Of a DNA stretch of 64,000 nucleotides, positions 27,134 to 36,145 are shown in pieces (positions within the stretch are counted from its first letter, which is position 1; each line of letters begins with the position of its first letter). The notes under the pieces were generated by a model. That model saw only the letters and a program-made list of their open reading frames with translations. It was not told the origin of the DNA and made no database searches. A program made the position numbers and the translations under genes. The DNA lies in NCBI GenBank assembly GCA_934385225.1, contig CAKRPQ010000001.1, positions 5,084 through 69,083 on the forward strand, given 5' to 3'. The DNA comes from an uncultured Eubacteriales bacterium (GTDB taxonomy: Bacteria > Bacillota > Clostridia > Oscillospirales > CAG-272).

Positions 27134-29248
27134 TCAGAACAGACCGATGACCTTTGTCATGTAGCCTGCGCCCTTGCCCTTGAATGTGTCAAGGTAGGAG
27201 CAAGGATCACCGAAGTCAGGACCCCAACCCGAACCCCAGAACATATCGAAGTTACCTGCTTCGCCGTTAGCTGCGCGGTAACCGCATGCGTAGTAGTCTT
27301 CGGGAGTAGTAGCCTCAATGAGGTTGACCTGAACCTTGTCTGCGCCGAGAGTTTCCTCGGTTGTCTTCTTATAAGCCTGAGCCTGAGCGGATTGGAGATC
27401 GCTTGCGGAATAGTAAACAACGTCGATCTGGATCGGGTATGTTACAGTATCGCCGAGTTCTTCAACAGCCTTTGCGAGGTGATCCTTAGCGGATTCGGGG
27501 TTGAACCAACCGTCAACACCGTCCTGAACCTTGATACCTACGCCGAGCTTGTCGCAGTAGTACTGAACCATTTCACCGTACATAGTACCTGCGATGAAGG
27601 TGTGTCCGTCTGCGTCTGTTGTGTCAGCCGTAAGAGAAACGAACTCAGGGTGCGTGTACATATTTCTGAGGTTTGTTGTTGCAAGCTCGCCACGGGAAAC
27701 AGCGTTCATCGTAGTCTTATCGAATGCGAAGAGGACTGCCTTACGGAAGTTCTTGTTCTGCATAGCTGTGTGTGTGGAAATCTTAGCTGCATCGTCTGCG
27801 GGAGTAGCGCAAGCGCCGCTTTCGAGAGCGAACGTACCGCGGTTGAGGTTAAGACCGCCGAAGTAGGTTGTGGAAGTCGTATCCGAGATGAAGGAGTACT
27901 TCTCGAAGTTACCGTCAGCGTCAGCGAGCTTACGGGTTGTCTCGTTGGAAACGCTGATACCTGCGTATGTGCCGTCAACAGTGCTGTTGTAAAGTGCTGT
28001 GAGGTCTTCGCCGTTATCGTATACCCACTTGATGGAGTCGAGCATTACCTTGTCGTTATTGTAGTAGTTCTTGTTACGAACGAGGTATATCTCAGAGTCC
28101 TTCTGGAGCTTCTGAACAAGGAACGGACCGCAGTAAACCTGAGATGCAACGTTTGTGGAAGCACCGAAGGTGTAGCTTTCGGTTGCGGTAGCCTCAGCGT
28201 ATTCGTCTACGCCGTAAACACCGCCGTTAGCCTGGTAGAAACTGTCGCAGATAGGAAGGAAGCAGGAGTAGGTAAGCATTGTAAGGAAGTAAGAAGTAGG
28301 CTTTTCGAGAGTAATTTCGAGAGTGTACTTATCAACTGCCTTGTAACCTACGTTATCCCAGCTGCCGCCGTTTGCGTAATAGTCGGTTGCTCCTACAACG
28401 ATGCCGTCAACGAGCCATTCAAGACCTGCCTTAGCATCGAGCATGTGACGGAAACCTGCAACGAAGTCGCTCGCCGTTACTTCTGCGTACTGAGTACCCT
28501 CAGCGGTGTACCAGTAAGCGCCCTGACGGAGAGTGAATGTGTAAACAGTGCCGTCCTCGGAAACTTCCCACTTTTCGGCGAGTGCGGGCTGCATTTCGCC
28601 CATGTCATCGTACTCAACGAGACCGTCAACGCAGTTTACCGTGATTTCGGTATCGGACTGAGAGCTTGTGTTAAGCCAGTCGAGAGTTACGGGAGCTGTC
28701 TGGAAAGTTGTCGTGTAGTTTTTTTGGAGGGTGTGACCCTTGCCTGTAAGATAAGCAGCGGGATCGTATGTGCCCTCGCCGATCTTAGCCTTTGCCCACT
28801 GATCGAGAAGGTCGGCGCGCTCTTCCTTTGTAAGGAATTCGTCGGAGATAACGAGACCTTTAAGACGGTCATCGTCGTTACCCCACTGAACGTAAGGAAT
28901 TGTTCTGGGTGCTACGCGAGAAATCGTGTAAGCACCGTTCTGTGTGGTGTTAGGGATCATTACAGCTGCATCGAGAAGAGCTGCTTCCGCCTGAGCGAAG
29001 AGTACGAAACGAGCGTTTACGTCCTCGAGAGCTTCTGCTTCGTCAAGGAGCTTAGCGTATTCGCCAAGAGCCGCATCATAGATCTGCTCATCATCGCCGC
29101 GGACATACTCACCGGTAGAAGGTGTAACAACGTCTCCACCCTTATTATCGGTATTTGTGTCCTTGGTGTCGTCGCCGGTCTTACCGCAGGCAACTACCAT
29201 AGGCAGTACCATGAGAAGAGCCAGCACAAGTGCCAAAAACTTTTTCAT
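27134..29248 (-). CDS. oppA: Peptide-binding lipoprotein OppA, apparently circularly permuted
   Basis: 704 residues from ATG 29248 (GGAGG upstream). Signal peptide with lipobox VVAC (C21). From about residue 180 it reads like an SBP_bac_5 peptide-binding protein (LNTSSQSDTEITVNCVDGL, PALAEKWEVSEDGTVYTF, YCGPFLVQKL, NKNFRKAVLFAFD). Residues about 55-150 (ARFVLFAQAEAALLDAAVMI, then a YVQWGNDDDRLKGL stretch) resemble the segment that normally ends this family, and the protein stops at AGYMTKVIGLF where that segment would be expected. It is exported and feeds OppBCDF. Confidence 0.93.
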   Translation of the reverse strand: MKKFLALVLALLMVLPMVVACGKTGDDTKDTNTDNKGGDVVTPSTGEYVRGDDEQIYDAALGEYAKLLDEAEALEDVNARFVLFAQAEAALLDAAVMIPNTTQNGAYTISRVAPRTIPYVQWGNDDDRLKGLVISDEFLTKEERADLLDQWAKAKIGEGTYDPAAYLTGKGHTLQKNYTTTFQTAPVTLDWLNTSSQSDTEITVNCVDGLVEYDDMGEMQPALAEKWEVSEDGTVYTFTLRQGAYWYTAEGTQYAEVTASDFVAGFRHMLDAKAGLEWLVDGIVVGATDYYANGGSWDNVGYKAVDKYTLEITLEKPTSYFLTMLTYSCFLPICDSFYQANGGVYGVDEYAEATATESYTFGASTNVASQVYCGPFLVQKLQKDSEIYLVRNKNYYNNDKVMLDSIKWVYDNGEDLTALYNSTVDGTYAGISVSNETTRKLADADGNFEKYSFISDTTSTTYFGGLNLNRGTFALESGACATPADDAAKISTHTAMQNKNFRKAVLFAFDKTTMNAVSRGELATTNLRNMYTHPEFVSLTADTTDADGHTFIAGTMYGEMVQYYCDKLGVGIKVQDGVDGWFNPESAKDHLAKAVEELGDTVTYPIQIDVVYYSASDLQSAQAQAYKKTTEETLGADKVQVNLIEATTPEDYYACGYRAANGEAGNFDMFWGSGWGPDFGDPCSYLDTFKGKGAGYMTKVIGLF

Positions 29249-29322
29249 TTTCTTTCCTCCTGAAAAGGTTAAAAATATATTGAACAAGAGCTGTTCGCTC
29301 AAGCCCGCAAAAGTTAAATATT

Positions 29323-29348
29323 TGACGGAATGCGACATCATTCCGTCA
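29323..29348 (-). promoter_or_regulatory. Palindrome in the oppA leader
   Basis: TGACGGAATG (29323-29332) and its exact complement CATTCCGTCA (29339-29348) are separated by 6 bases, between the promoter and the start codon. It is either an operator or an RNA hairpin in the 5' leader. Confidence 0.6.
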
Positions 29349-29434
29349 CAAAAGTGTGATACGGACGTGTTTTTCGGTGGAAAAAGGCGTTTTAACGCTT
29401 CAATCAGCTGCTACGCCTTCAAATAGTTTGATAC

Positions 29435-29463
29435 ATTATACCATAACGGAAAAACAATTACAA
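29435..29463 (-). promoter_or_regulatory. Promoter of the opp operon
   Basis: Minus strand TTGTAA (29458-29463), 17-base spacer, TATAAT (29435-29440). The leader to the oppA ATG is about 180 bases. Confidence 0.72.
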
Positions 29464-29612
29464 TGGGCATTATGCACAATATTTAATATCCGTCTTTGTG
29501 AACTTTTCACCAAAACGAGAGAAAAAGGGGCAAAAAAGGAACACAAAATGGCGATTTTGTGAACATAAAGTGTGCATTTAATGTACGAAGCGGAAAATTC
29601 GCGAGATTTTTT

Positions 29613-30012
29613 TATAGTCGGGGCGGTTGTGCTTGGATTATCGCAAACGACACCCCCGACTTTGCCTCCCCTGTGTACAAGGGGAGGCGGCGGAGGAGCG
29701 CAAGCCCTCCGACGGAAGGGTTGTCCGTCTATCTGCTGACGTGTGGTCTTGCAGTCTCAATCGACGCCCTTTCTTTTGACGTAGCAGGCGCAAAAGAAAG
29801 GGCTTAGCCCAAAGAAAAGCGCCGAGAACATTTCGCCTCTCCATCGTGCTTCGGGAAGAACCGTAGGTTCTTCATAGTCGGGGCGGTTGAACTTGGACTA
29901 AATCGGACTTCACCCCCGACTTTGCCGTCTGCGGACGGCGACAAGGGCTATGCGCCCTTGACCGCACCGCCTTTTGCAAAAGGCGGGCGAAAACTCTCAA
30001 TCAAAGGCTGGA
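29613..30012 (+). repeat. Composite hairpin repeat, locus 1
   Basis: A chain of short inverted repeats that recurs at five other loci. In order: AGTCGGGG/CCCCGACT (29616-29661), CCTCCCCT/AGGGGAGG, CCCTTTCTTTTG/CAAAAGAAAGGG, AAGAACC/GGTTCTT (29856-29872), a second AGTCGGGG/CCCCGACT stem, GCCGTC/GACGGC, CAAGGGC/GCCCTTG, and CCTTTTG/CAAAAGG. Small open frames across it are stem translations, not genes. The gap 29464-29612 before it is AT-rich and empty. Confidence 0.85.
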
Positions 30013-30018
30013 GGTCAC

Positions 30019-30750
30019 TTAATCAGAGTCCGTTCCCCAGCCGTCAACATTCGCGTTCTTCATCGCCGTGAAAACGCGATGCCGAAGCCCTTTATGCTCT
30101 CTGTCAAGTCCGTCAAGCAATTTTTTCATCTCCTCGCGTTCGGTATTCCCGTTCGCGGGACACGCCGATTTTATCACGGGCAGGTCATTTTTCGCGGCAA
30201 AATACCGCACGTCCTTTTCGGGCATATAACAGAGAGGTCTTATGAGTTTTATCCCCGTTCTCGACAGGTACGACACGGGCGAAAAGCACCCGACGCGTCC
30301 CTCAAAAAACAAATTCAGCATAAACGTTTCCACGGCGTCGTCAAAATGATGTCCGAGCGCGACGGAAGTACAGCCGATTTCCTTTGCCGCCGAATGAAGT
30401 GCTCCGCGTCTCATTTTTGCGCAGAGAGAGCACGGGTTTTCCTCGTGTCTCACCTCAAAAACGATCTTATAGATCTCCGTCGGGACGATTTTATATTCAA
30501 CGTCAAGCTCGTCGCAAAGTCGTTTTATCGGCGAAAAATCCGTCCCGCCGTCAAAGCCCATATCGACCGTTATCGCGACAAGTTCAAACCTTTTCGGGTA
30601 GAATTTCCGCAAAGTCGCAAGGGCGCAGAGAAGCGTCAGCGAGTCTTTACCCGCAGAGACGCCGACGGCGACCTTATCGCCGTCCTCTATCATCTTATAG
30701 TCGTCGACCGCGCGGCGGACGAAGCTCATCGGTCTTTTGGTTTCTTCCAT
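30019..30750 (-). CDS. TtcA-like tRNA 2-thiolation enzyme
   Basis: 243 residues, cytoplasmic. PP-loop SAGKDS at 32-37 (ATP pyrophosphatase), CSLC at 107-110 and a third Cys at 197 match the three [4Fe-4S] ligands of TtcA, which thiolates C32 of tRNAs. GHHFDDAVETF is also conserved. The start has AAAGGACGG upstream and is 19 bases from the methyltransferase stop, so two tRNA-modification genes are co-transcribed. Other TtcA/TtuA subfamily substrates cannot be ruled out. Confidence 0.87.
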   Translation of the reverse strand: MEETKRPMSFVRRAVDDYKMIEDGDKVAVGVSAGKDSLTLLCALATLRKFYPKRFELVAITVDMGFDGGTDFSPIKRLCDELDVEYKIVPTEIYKIVFEVRHEENPCSLCAKMRRGALHSAAKEIGCTSVALGHHFDDAVETFMLNLFFEGRVGCFSPVSYLSRTGIKLIRPLCYMPEKDVRYFAAKNDLPVIKSACPANGNTEREEMKKLLDGLDREHKGLRHRVFTAMKNANVDGWGTDSD

Positions 30751-30769
30751 ATTATATACCGTCCTTTCG

Positions 30770-31513
30770 TCAGAATGCGCAGTCCTCGTAAATTTTTTTG
30801 AATCTGTCCGTTTCGGTCAGGTGCGACGCTTCCGAATAGACGAGCAAGGCAGGTGTTACGGAAAGCCCCGCGGCACCGCCTTTTTTTGCTTCGACGAGCA
30901 CCATCGACGGAGGTGCCGCCGCGTCGGCGCAGACGAAAGTCATTTTTTTCGGTTCAAGTTTATTTTCGCGCATGGCAGATATCAGATCCGAAAGTCTGTC
31001 GGGGCGATAGACACAGTAAAAAAGTCCTCCGTAGCGCAGAAGTCTGTTCGCGGCGGCGCAGAAATCGCCGATATTTCCGCAGACCTCGTGCCGCGCGATA
31101 TATTTGCCGTCGTTTTCGTTGCGTCTGCCCGCGTTCGTCTTCATATACGGCGGGTTCGTGAACACGACATCGACCTCACCGTCCGTATCCGTGCTTTTCA
31201 CGTCTCTTACGTCGGCGCAGACGGCTTTTATTCTGTCCGCAAAGCCGTTTAGCGCGGCGTTACGCGATGTCAGAGCAGCAAAATCTTCCTGCACCTCGAA
31301 AGCGTATATCCTCGCGAGTTTTCCCTTTTCGGCGCAAAGCATCGAAACGATGCCGCTTCCCGACCCCAGTTCCGCACCGCGCGCGTTCTTTGCGCCTCTC
31401 ATATAAGCGGCGAGAAGATAAGCGTCCGTACCGAAAGTCAGTCCGTCCGTCTTTTGAATAAGTTTTAGATTTTCGTTCACGCCGTCAAGGCGTTCGCCGT
31501 CGAATATTTCCAT
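30770..31513 (-). CDS. tRNA1(Val) A37 N6-methyltransferase-like protein (TrmN6/YfiC)
   Basis: 247 residues from ATG 31513, chosen for GAAAGGA 6 bases upstream; an ATG at 31540 is possible. Class I SAM-binding motif ELGSGSGIVSMLCAEKG, catalytic NPPY in VVFTNPPYMKT as in N6-adenine methyltransferases, and the family opening ERLDGVNENLKLIQKTDGLTF split across the N-terminus. It lies between the fucosidase and TtcA-like genes in one direction with short gaps. Confidence 0.88.
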   Translation of the reverse strand: MEIFDGERLDGVNENLKLIQKTDGLTFGTDAYLLAAYMRGAKNARGAELGSGSGIVSMLCAEKGKLARIYAFEVQEDFAALTSRNAALNGFADRIKAVCADVRDVKSTDTDGEVDVVFTNPPYMKTNAGRRNENDGKYIARHEVCGNIGDFCAAANRLLRYGGLFYCVYRPDRLSDLISAMRENKLEPKKMTFVCADAAAPPSMVLVEAKKGGAAGLSVTPALLVYSEASHLTETDRFKKIYEDCAF

Positions 31514-31551
31514 TCGTTTCCTTTCGGGCGTGAGCGGCATTTCGCCTGTCC

Positions 31552-32514
31552 TTACGACTTTTCCCCGACCTCGCGCAGAATATCGAGTGCGGGTGCGGGG
31601 ATTCTTCCGAGCCAGTCGGGACCTACGTTCACAAGGTAGTTCACGCCTCTTTCGTTCAGTTGTTTGCGGTGATTTATGACAGTTTCGGCATCTTTCCAGT
31701 TAGTGTCATAGTATTTGAAGCCCCATGTATCATTAAGCGTTGTCGGTGCTTCGCAGAGGCGTCCGTCGCGACCCGCCATCGAAAACTCGTTATCCTCTCC
31801 CGAAACGTAATCGCCGAGACCGTTTCCGATACGGGAGTTTACAAGGCAATCGGGCTGATAATGCTTTATCATATCGTAAAGCTCGCGGCTCTGCGCGTCG
31901 CTTATCGTCTGCGGGGTGTCGCACCAGACAAGGAAAAGATCTCCGTATTTTGTGAGAATTTCTTTCATCTGCGTTTTGATCTTGCCCTCAAAACACTCCG
32001 TATAGTTCTTTTTGTCGTTATCGGGATAATCCCAGTCGTTCGTCCAGCTCATATAGCCGCAGTTAGTGTGACCCGTTCTGTAACCGCCGCCGTTCGGCTC
32101 GTGCCAGTCAAGATCCTGCGAGTAGTAAAGACCGAGCTTCATTCCGTGCTTACAGCAAGCCTCTGCAAGCTCCGCGATAATGTCGCGGCCAAACGGCGTG
32201 CCGTTTTTCGAATTGAAGTTGTCCCATTCGGATTCAAAGAGCGCAAAGCCCTCGTGATGCTTCGACGTGACGACGATATATTTCATTCCCGCCGACTTTG
32301 CCGCGAGAACCCACTCCTCGGCGTTAAAATACACGGGATTAAAGACATCCGCGAGCTTTTCGTACTCCGCGTTCGGGATTCTGAAATGAGACTGCGCCCA
32401 TTCGCCGATCACGTCCATTCTTTTGCCTCTCCACTCGCCGCCGAGAACGGAATAAAGTCCGAAATGAACCATCATTCCGAAGCCCGCCTCTTTGAAAAAT
32501 TCCTTGTTGTTCAT
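31552..32514 (-). CDS. Alpha-L-fucosidase-like glycoside hydrolase (GH29)
   Basis: 320 residues from ATG 32514 (GGAGG upstream); no signal peptide, so it acts on imported sugars. The GH29 barrel is recognisable: FGMMVHFGLYSVLGGEW, YIVVTSKHHEGFALF, KLGLYYSQDLDWHEP, DLFLVWCDTP (the Asp is the likely nucleophile) and VNVGPDWLGRIP. It lacks the C-terminal beta domain of longer members. A divergent AraC-type gene shares its promoter region and probably controls it. Confidence 0.9.
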   Translation of the reverse strand: MNNKEFFKEAGFGMMVHFGLYSVLGGEWRGKRMDVIGEWAQSHFRIPNAEYEKLADVFNPVYFNAEEWVLAAKSAGMKYIVVTSKHHEGFALFESEWDNFNSKNGTPFGRDIIAELAEACCKHGMKLGLYYSQDLDWHEPNGGGYRTGHTNCGYMSWTNDWDYPDNDKKNYTECFEGKIKTQMKEILTKYGDLFLVWCDTPQTISDAQSRELYDMIKHYQPDCLVNSRIGNGLGDYVSGEDNEFSMAGRDGRLCEAPTTLNDTWGFKYYDTNWKDAETVINHRKQLNERGVNYLVNVGPDWLGRIPAPALDILREVGEKS

Positions 32515-32556
32515 AATTTCCTCCTTGAAATTGCCGTAATATTGATTTACACTTTT

Positions 32557-32584
32557 ATTATAGCTGTTTCGGGAGGAAAGTAAA
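32557..32584 (-). promoter_or_regulatory. Promoter of the fucosidase operon
   Basis: Minus strand TTTACT (32579-32584), 16-base spacer, TATAAT (32557-32562). The -35 element overlaps the start codon of the divergent AraC gene and its spacer overlaps that gene's ribosome binding site. Confidence 0.65.
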
Positions 32585-33372
32585 TGACGGTTTTTGGCTT
32601 TTTGTTGTTCAAAATCGTCTTTTGCGGCGGTGTACAAATGAAAATAACAGAACTTTATACCTACGGCAGGAAAACGGTCACGGGGACATGGCATATTTCA
32701 CACGCCACGACAGTAAGCAGGCTCTATTTCCCGCACACGGGCGGAGCATATTACATTTCGGGCGGCGTGAAAACCTTCTTCGAGCCGGGGAAAGTGTATC
32801 TTTTGACGTCCTCCGAGCATTATACGCTCGGTCTTTGCGACGGTGCGTCGTTCGACCACACCTATTTTGACTTCGACATCATTCCGCCGCTCTCGTCCCC
32901 GCTGATTCTGCCCGCCGCAGGGGTTCTGTCGCACGCGTGCAGATACTGCGACGAATTGATTTCGGAATTTCGGGAACGTCCCGACTGGCTCGCCGATTTT
33001 ATGACGGCGGAGCTTGACAACATACTCCTTTTCATCGAAAAAACAGAATACCCGCAGAGGGTTTCGGACGCACGCATTGAAGAAGCGATGAGCTTCATAC
33101 GCGAAAATTTCTCGCGACCGATAACGGTAAGCGACATAGCGGCTCGCGTTCATCTTGAAAAAACGTATCTTATCGAGCTGTTCAAAAGGACGGTGCGCAT
33201 GACGCCGCACGTCTATCTGCGCGCGTATCGCCTCGACCGTGCGGAGGCGATGTTAAGATCGGGAATATCCGTCGGTGACGCCGCGCTTCTTTGCGGTTTT
33301 GAGAGTACCTCGTCCTTTTCGCACACTTTCAAAAAATCGCGCGGATACCCGCCCGCGGAATTTCGCCGATAG
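32584..33372 (+). CDS. AraC-family transcriptional regulator
   Basis: 262 residues from ATG 32584, supported by GGAGG 7 bases upstream; ATG 32638 is an alternative. The N-terminal cupin-like domain (YFPHTGGAYYISGGVKTFFE) should bind a sugar ligand. The C-terminal two helix-turn-helix units are clear: ITVSDIAARVHLEKTYLIEL, and ISVGDAALLCGFESTSSFSH with FKKSRGYPPAEFRR. Divergent to the GH29 gene, it is the likely regulator of fucoside use. Confidence 0.92.
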   Translation: MTVFGFLLFKIVFCGGVQMKITELYTYGRKTVTGTWHISHATTVSRLYFPHTGGAYYISGGVKTFFEPGKVYLLTSSEHYTLGLCDGASFDHTYFDFDIIPPLSSPLILPAAGVLSHACRYCDELISEFRERPDWLADFMTAELDNILLFIEKTEYPQRVSDARIEEAMSFIRENFSRPITVSDIAARVHLEKTYLIELFKRTVRMTPHVYLRAYRLDRAEAMLRSGISVGDAALLCGFESTSSFSHTFKKSRGYPPAEFRR

Positions 33373-33388
33373 AGGCAAGGCAATACCG

Positions 33389-33421
33389 AAAAACGGTGCT
33401 GCCGCTTTCGTGACAACACCG
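33389..33421 (-). terminator. Terminator of the ferredoxin gene
   Basis: On the minus strand CGGTGTTG pairs with CAGCACCG (plus-strand arms 33414-33421 and 33394-33401, one wobble), followed by TTTTT. Confidence 0.75.
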
Positions 33422-33443
33422 CTTCCATATGTACCTTTCGGAA

Positions 33444-33617
33444 TCAGTCTTCCTTGGGTGCGCCTACGGGACAGACACCTGCGCAAGCACCGCACTCGAT
33501 GCACTTTTCGGGATCGATAACGTACTTACCGCCGTCCTCGGAAATAGCTTCTACGGGGCACTCGCTCGCGCAAGCTCCGCAGCCGAGGCATTCTTCTTCG
33601 TTAATCTTATAAGCCAT
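33444..33617 (-). CDS. 2[4Fe-4S] ferredoxin
   Basis: 57 residues, MAYKINEEECLGCGACASEC and on. Two complete cluster motifs, CLGCGACASEC (Cys 10, 13, 16, 20) and CIECGACAGVC (Cys 39, 42, 45, 49), each followed by Pro. It is the small clostridial-type electron carrier for low-potential redox enzymes. GGAGG is 9 bases before the ATG; promoter and terminator flank it, so it is monocistronic. Its partner enzymes are not in this window. Confidence 0.96.
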   Translation of the reverse strand: MAYKINEEECLGCGACASECPVEAISEDGGKYVIDPEKCIECGACAGVCPVGAPKED

Positions 33618-33651
33618 GGTTTTACACCTCCAAAATATTTATGATGTTAAT

Positions 33652-33679
33652 ATTGTACCACATTTATCGTAAATTGCAA
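33652..33679 (-). promoter_or_regulatory. Promoter of the ferredoxin gene
   Basis: Minus strand TTGCAA (33674-33679), 16-base spacer, TACAAT (33652-33657). Confidence 0.65.
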
Positions 33680-33738
33680 TAGTTTTGCGTAAAAAATTTA
33701 TTACCAATTCTTAAAATATGCGTTTTTTCGCGCGTAAA

Positions 33739-35049
33739 TCAGCTCTCCGCGTCGGGTTCTTCCGTCAGATCTGTCTGCATATCGTCTGTTTTATTCGGCA
33801 TTTTCAGAACCTTGACCGTATCTCTCTTGTAATATTTGGGTGCGGCGTCCGCCTTTTCGTTGAGTTTTACGCGCACAAGACCCGCTATCGGGTTTATCTC
33901 GGTGACGTTGCCCACGCCGTCCTCTGTTCTGACGAGCGCACCGACGGGCGGCGTTACGCGCAGCTCCGCCCGGTACGACTCATGCTCGTAGCGCAGGCAA
34001 CACATAAGTCTGCCGCAATTGCCCGATATTTTTGCGGAATTGAGCGAAAGTCCCTGCTCCTTTGCCATTTTTATCGACACCTGAACGAAATCCGAGAGAA
34101 ATCTCGCGCAGCACAGCGGTCTGCCGCACGCGCCGAGACCTCCCATCAGCTTCGATTCGTCTCTTATGCCTATCTGGCGCAGCTCTATGCGCGTTCTGAA
34201 CACGGACGCAAGGTCCTTTACAAGCTCTCTGAAATCCACTCTGCCCGCGCTTGTGAAGTAGAAGAGGAGCTTGCTGTTATCGAACGTATATTCAACATCG
34301 ACGAGCTTCATATCAAGCCCGTGCGCCTCAATCTTGCGTAAACCGATAACGAAAGCCTCTTTTTCCTTCTTCTTGTTCTCCTCGGCGCATTTTTTATCCT
34401 CCTCCGTCGCCTGTCTTATGACGGGACGAAGCGGCTTTACTATATCGCTCTCGCGAACGCTCTTGTTTCCCGCCGCGACGCAGCCGTATTCAATGCCGCG
34501 CGCGGTTTCGACGACGGCATATGCGCCCGTCTTTATTTTAAGCTCGCCGGGGTCAAAATAATACACCTTTCCCGACGGCTTGAAGCGCACACCTATAACG
34601 GTGACAAGCGACGCGGGATCGGTTTCCTCTTCCCGCGGCATGGTATTTTCGGGAGTGACGCCGAATGCGGCACCGTCCTCGCGGAGATTTTCGTTTATGC
34701 TTATATTTATGTTTTCCCCGAAAGCGGAAATTTCGGGCGCGAAAGCGGGAGCATTTTCTTTTTCGCTTTCATTTTCGTTTGCGCCTGTGTTTACGTTTTC
34801 GGCGCGTTTTTCCCTGCGCTGAAAATCGCGGTCGCCGAAATTGCGGTTTTTTCTCGGTCTGAAATCGGTGTCGCCGTTCTGCGCGCCGTCGTTTCTTCTG
34901 CGTTCCGCGCCGTTCTGCGCGCCATTCGGCTCACCGTCCTTTTTCGGGCGGCAGTACGGGCGCTTTCTGCCGTAATGCGCGCTTCTGCCCTCTCCGCTTT
35001 TGTTTCTGTCCTGTGCGCCGTCGGCGCGTGTGTTCTTTTCGCTGTCCAT
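33739..35049 (-). CDS. ricT: RicT/YaaT-type PSP1-domain protein with long disordered N-terminus
   Basis: 436 residues. Residues about 147-415 hold the PSP1 core with its Cys clusters GACGRPLCCARFL and SGNCGRLMCCLRYE, which bind an Fe-S cluster in the Ric (Y-) complex that helps RNase Y mature mRNAs and supports sporulation in Bacillus. The first 145 residues are low-complexity (Asn, Arg, Glu-rich) and absent from typical members. It directly follows holB, the same neighbourhood as in Bacillus. Confidence 0.92.
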   Translation of the reverse strand: MDSEKNTRADGAQDRNKSGEGRSAHYGRKRPYCRPKKDGEPNGAQNGAERRRNDGAQNGDTDFRPRKNRNFGDRDFQRREKRAENVNTGANENESEKENAPAFAPEISAFGENINISINENLREDGAAFGVTPENTMPREEETDPASLVTVIGVRFKPSGKVYYFDPGELKIKTGAYAVVETARGIEYGCVAAGNKSVRESDIVKPLRPVIRQATEEDKKCAEENKKKEKEAFVIGLRKIEAHGLDMKLVDVEYTFDNSKLLFYFTSAGRVDFRELVKDLASVFRTRIELRQIGIRDESKLMGGLGACGRPLCCARFLSDFVQVSIKMAKEQGLSLNSAKISGNCGRLMCCLRYEHESYRAELRVTPPVGALVRTEDGVGNVTEINPIAGLVRVKLNEKADAAPKYYKRDTVKVLKMPNKTDDMQTDLTEEPDAES

Positions 35050-35080
35050 ATATGTAATATCCTTTTCTATTCAATAAGAC

Positions 35081-36112
35081 TCAGATAAGTCCGCATTCCG
35101 CGGCAAACGCGCACACCGTCAGTCTCACGTTCGCGTTGTAAAGAAGTCTGCTTTTCGCCCTTTCCGCGGCTTCGACAATGCCGAAAAGAGTCTCGGATTT
35201 ATAGCCGAAAGCAAGTTCTGTCGCTTCATGCGCTTCACTCGGCGTAAAGAAGCAGAGCGGAGCGGCGTCGGCTTTTTTGAGTGCGAGCAGGTCTCTCGCG
35301 GCAAGCTCTATATCGTCGAATCTGTCCGAAAGCTCGTCGCGTTTCTGCGGAAAAGAGCCGATAAGAAATATCGCTTCTCTGCCCTTTCGTTTTCCCACGG
35401 CAAGCCGCAGAACCTCCGCGGCGTCGCGTCTGCTTTTAAGCAGCGGCTCTCGTTTTCCCTTGTCGAGAAGGTCAAGCGCGCGTCCTATGCTTCCGCACGC
35501 GAGCTTTACGGTCTCGTCGAACTCCGTTTCGCTTTCGCGGAGCAGTTTTGCGCCGTCCGCGTTTTTCGCAAGCGCGTTTTTAACGTCCGTGTCGGGCAGT
35601 GCCGAAAGTCTTATCACGGGTGCGCGGCTTCGAACGGTTTCGAGCAATGCGCCCGCGTCCTCGCAAAGGAGCAGAAACACAACGTATTCGGGCGGCTCTT
35701 CGAGCGTGAGCAGAAAAGCGTTCTGCGCCTGAACATTCATCGTATGCGCGTCCTCTATTATGTATGTTTTGACGTCAAGATCGTTCGGCGCGAAGAAAAC
35801 GTCCTCACGCAGACGGCGTATAACGTCAACTCCGAGCTGTGCCTTGCCGTCCTCGCGTCCGATCGTTATCACGTCGGGCGACACGCCCGAAAAAATCTTT
35901 CTGCAAGACGGGCAGACGCCGCACGGCATATTCTGCTCGCCTCTTTCCCTGCCCGTGCAGGAAAACGATGCGGCGATCTCGCGCGCGAGCGTATGTTTGC
36001 CGCTCCCGTAGGGCGCTTCTATAATGTAAGCGTGCGTGAGCGTTCCGCGCATAATGTCGGATTCAAGGCGTTTTTTTAGTTTTTCGTTTCCTAAAAGGTG
36101 CGGAAAAATCAT
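35081..36112 (-). CDS. holB: DNA polymerase III delta-prime subunit
   Basis: 343 residues from ATG 36112, chosen for AGGAGG 10 bases upstream. AAA+ clamp-loader fold: degenerate Walker A APYGSGKHTLA, zinc module CTGRERGEQNMPCGVCPSCRK, IIEDAHTMNVQAQNAFLLTLEEP (Walker B region and sensor), C-terminal collar helices. Gap to ricT is 31 bases. It has a promoter whose -35 lies inside the terminator of the upstream gene. Confidence 0.93.
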   Translation of the reverse strand: MIFPHLLGNEKLKKRLESDIMRGTLTHAYIIEAPYGSGKHTLAREIAASFSCTGRERGEQNMPCGVCPSCRKIFSGVSPDVITIGREDGKAQLGVDVIRRLREDVFFAPNDLDVKTYIIEDAHTMNVQAQNAFLLTLEEPPEYVVFLLLCEDAGALLETVRSRAPVIRLSALPDTDVKNALAKNADGAKLLRESETEFDETVKLACGSIGRALDLLDKGKREPLLKSRRDAAEVLRLAVGKRKGREAIFLIGSFPQKRDELSDRFDDIELAARDLLALKKADAAPLCFFTPSEAHEATELAFGYKSETLFGIVEAAERAKSRLLYNANVRLTVCAFAAECGLI

Positions 36113-36145
36113 TTTCGCCCGTCCTCCTTTTTTCGCTCTCGTTAA

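Noticed and set aside
27392..29263. A 623-codon plus frame antisense to oppA
   Set aside because: A shadow of oppA, whose lipoprotein signal, ribosome site and family motifs are all clear.
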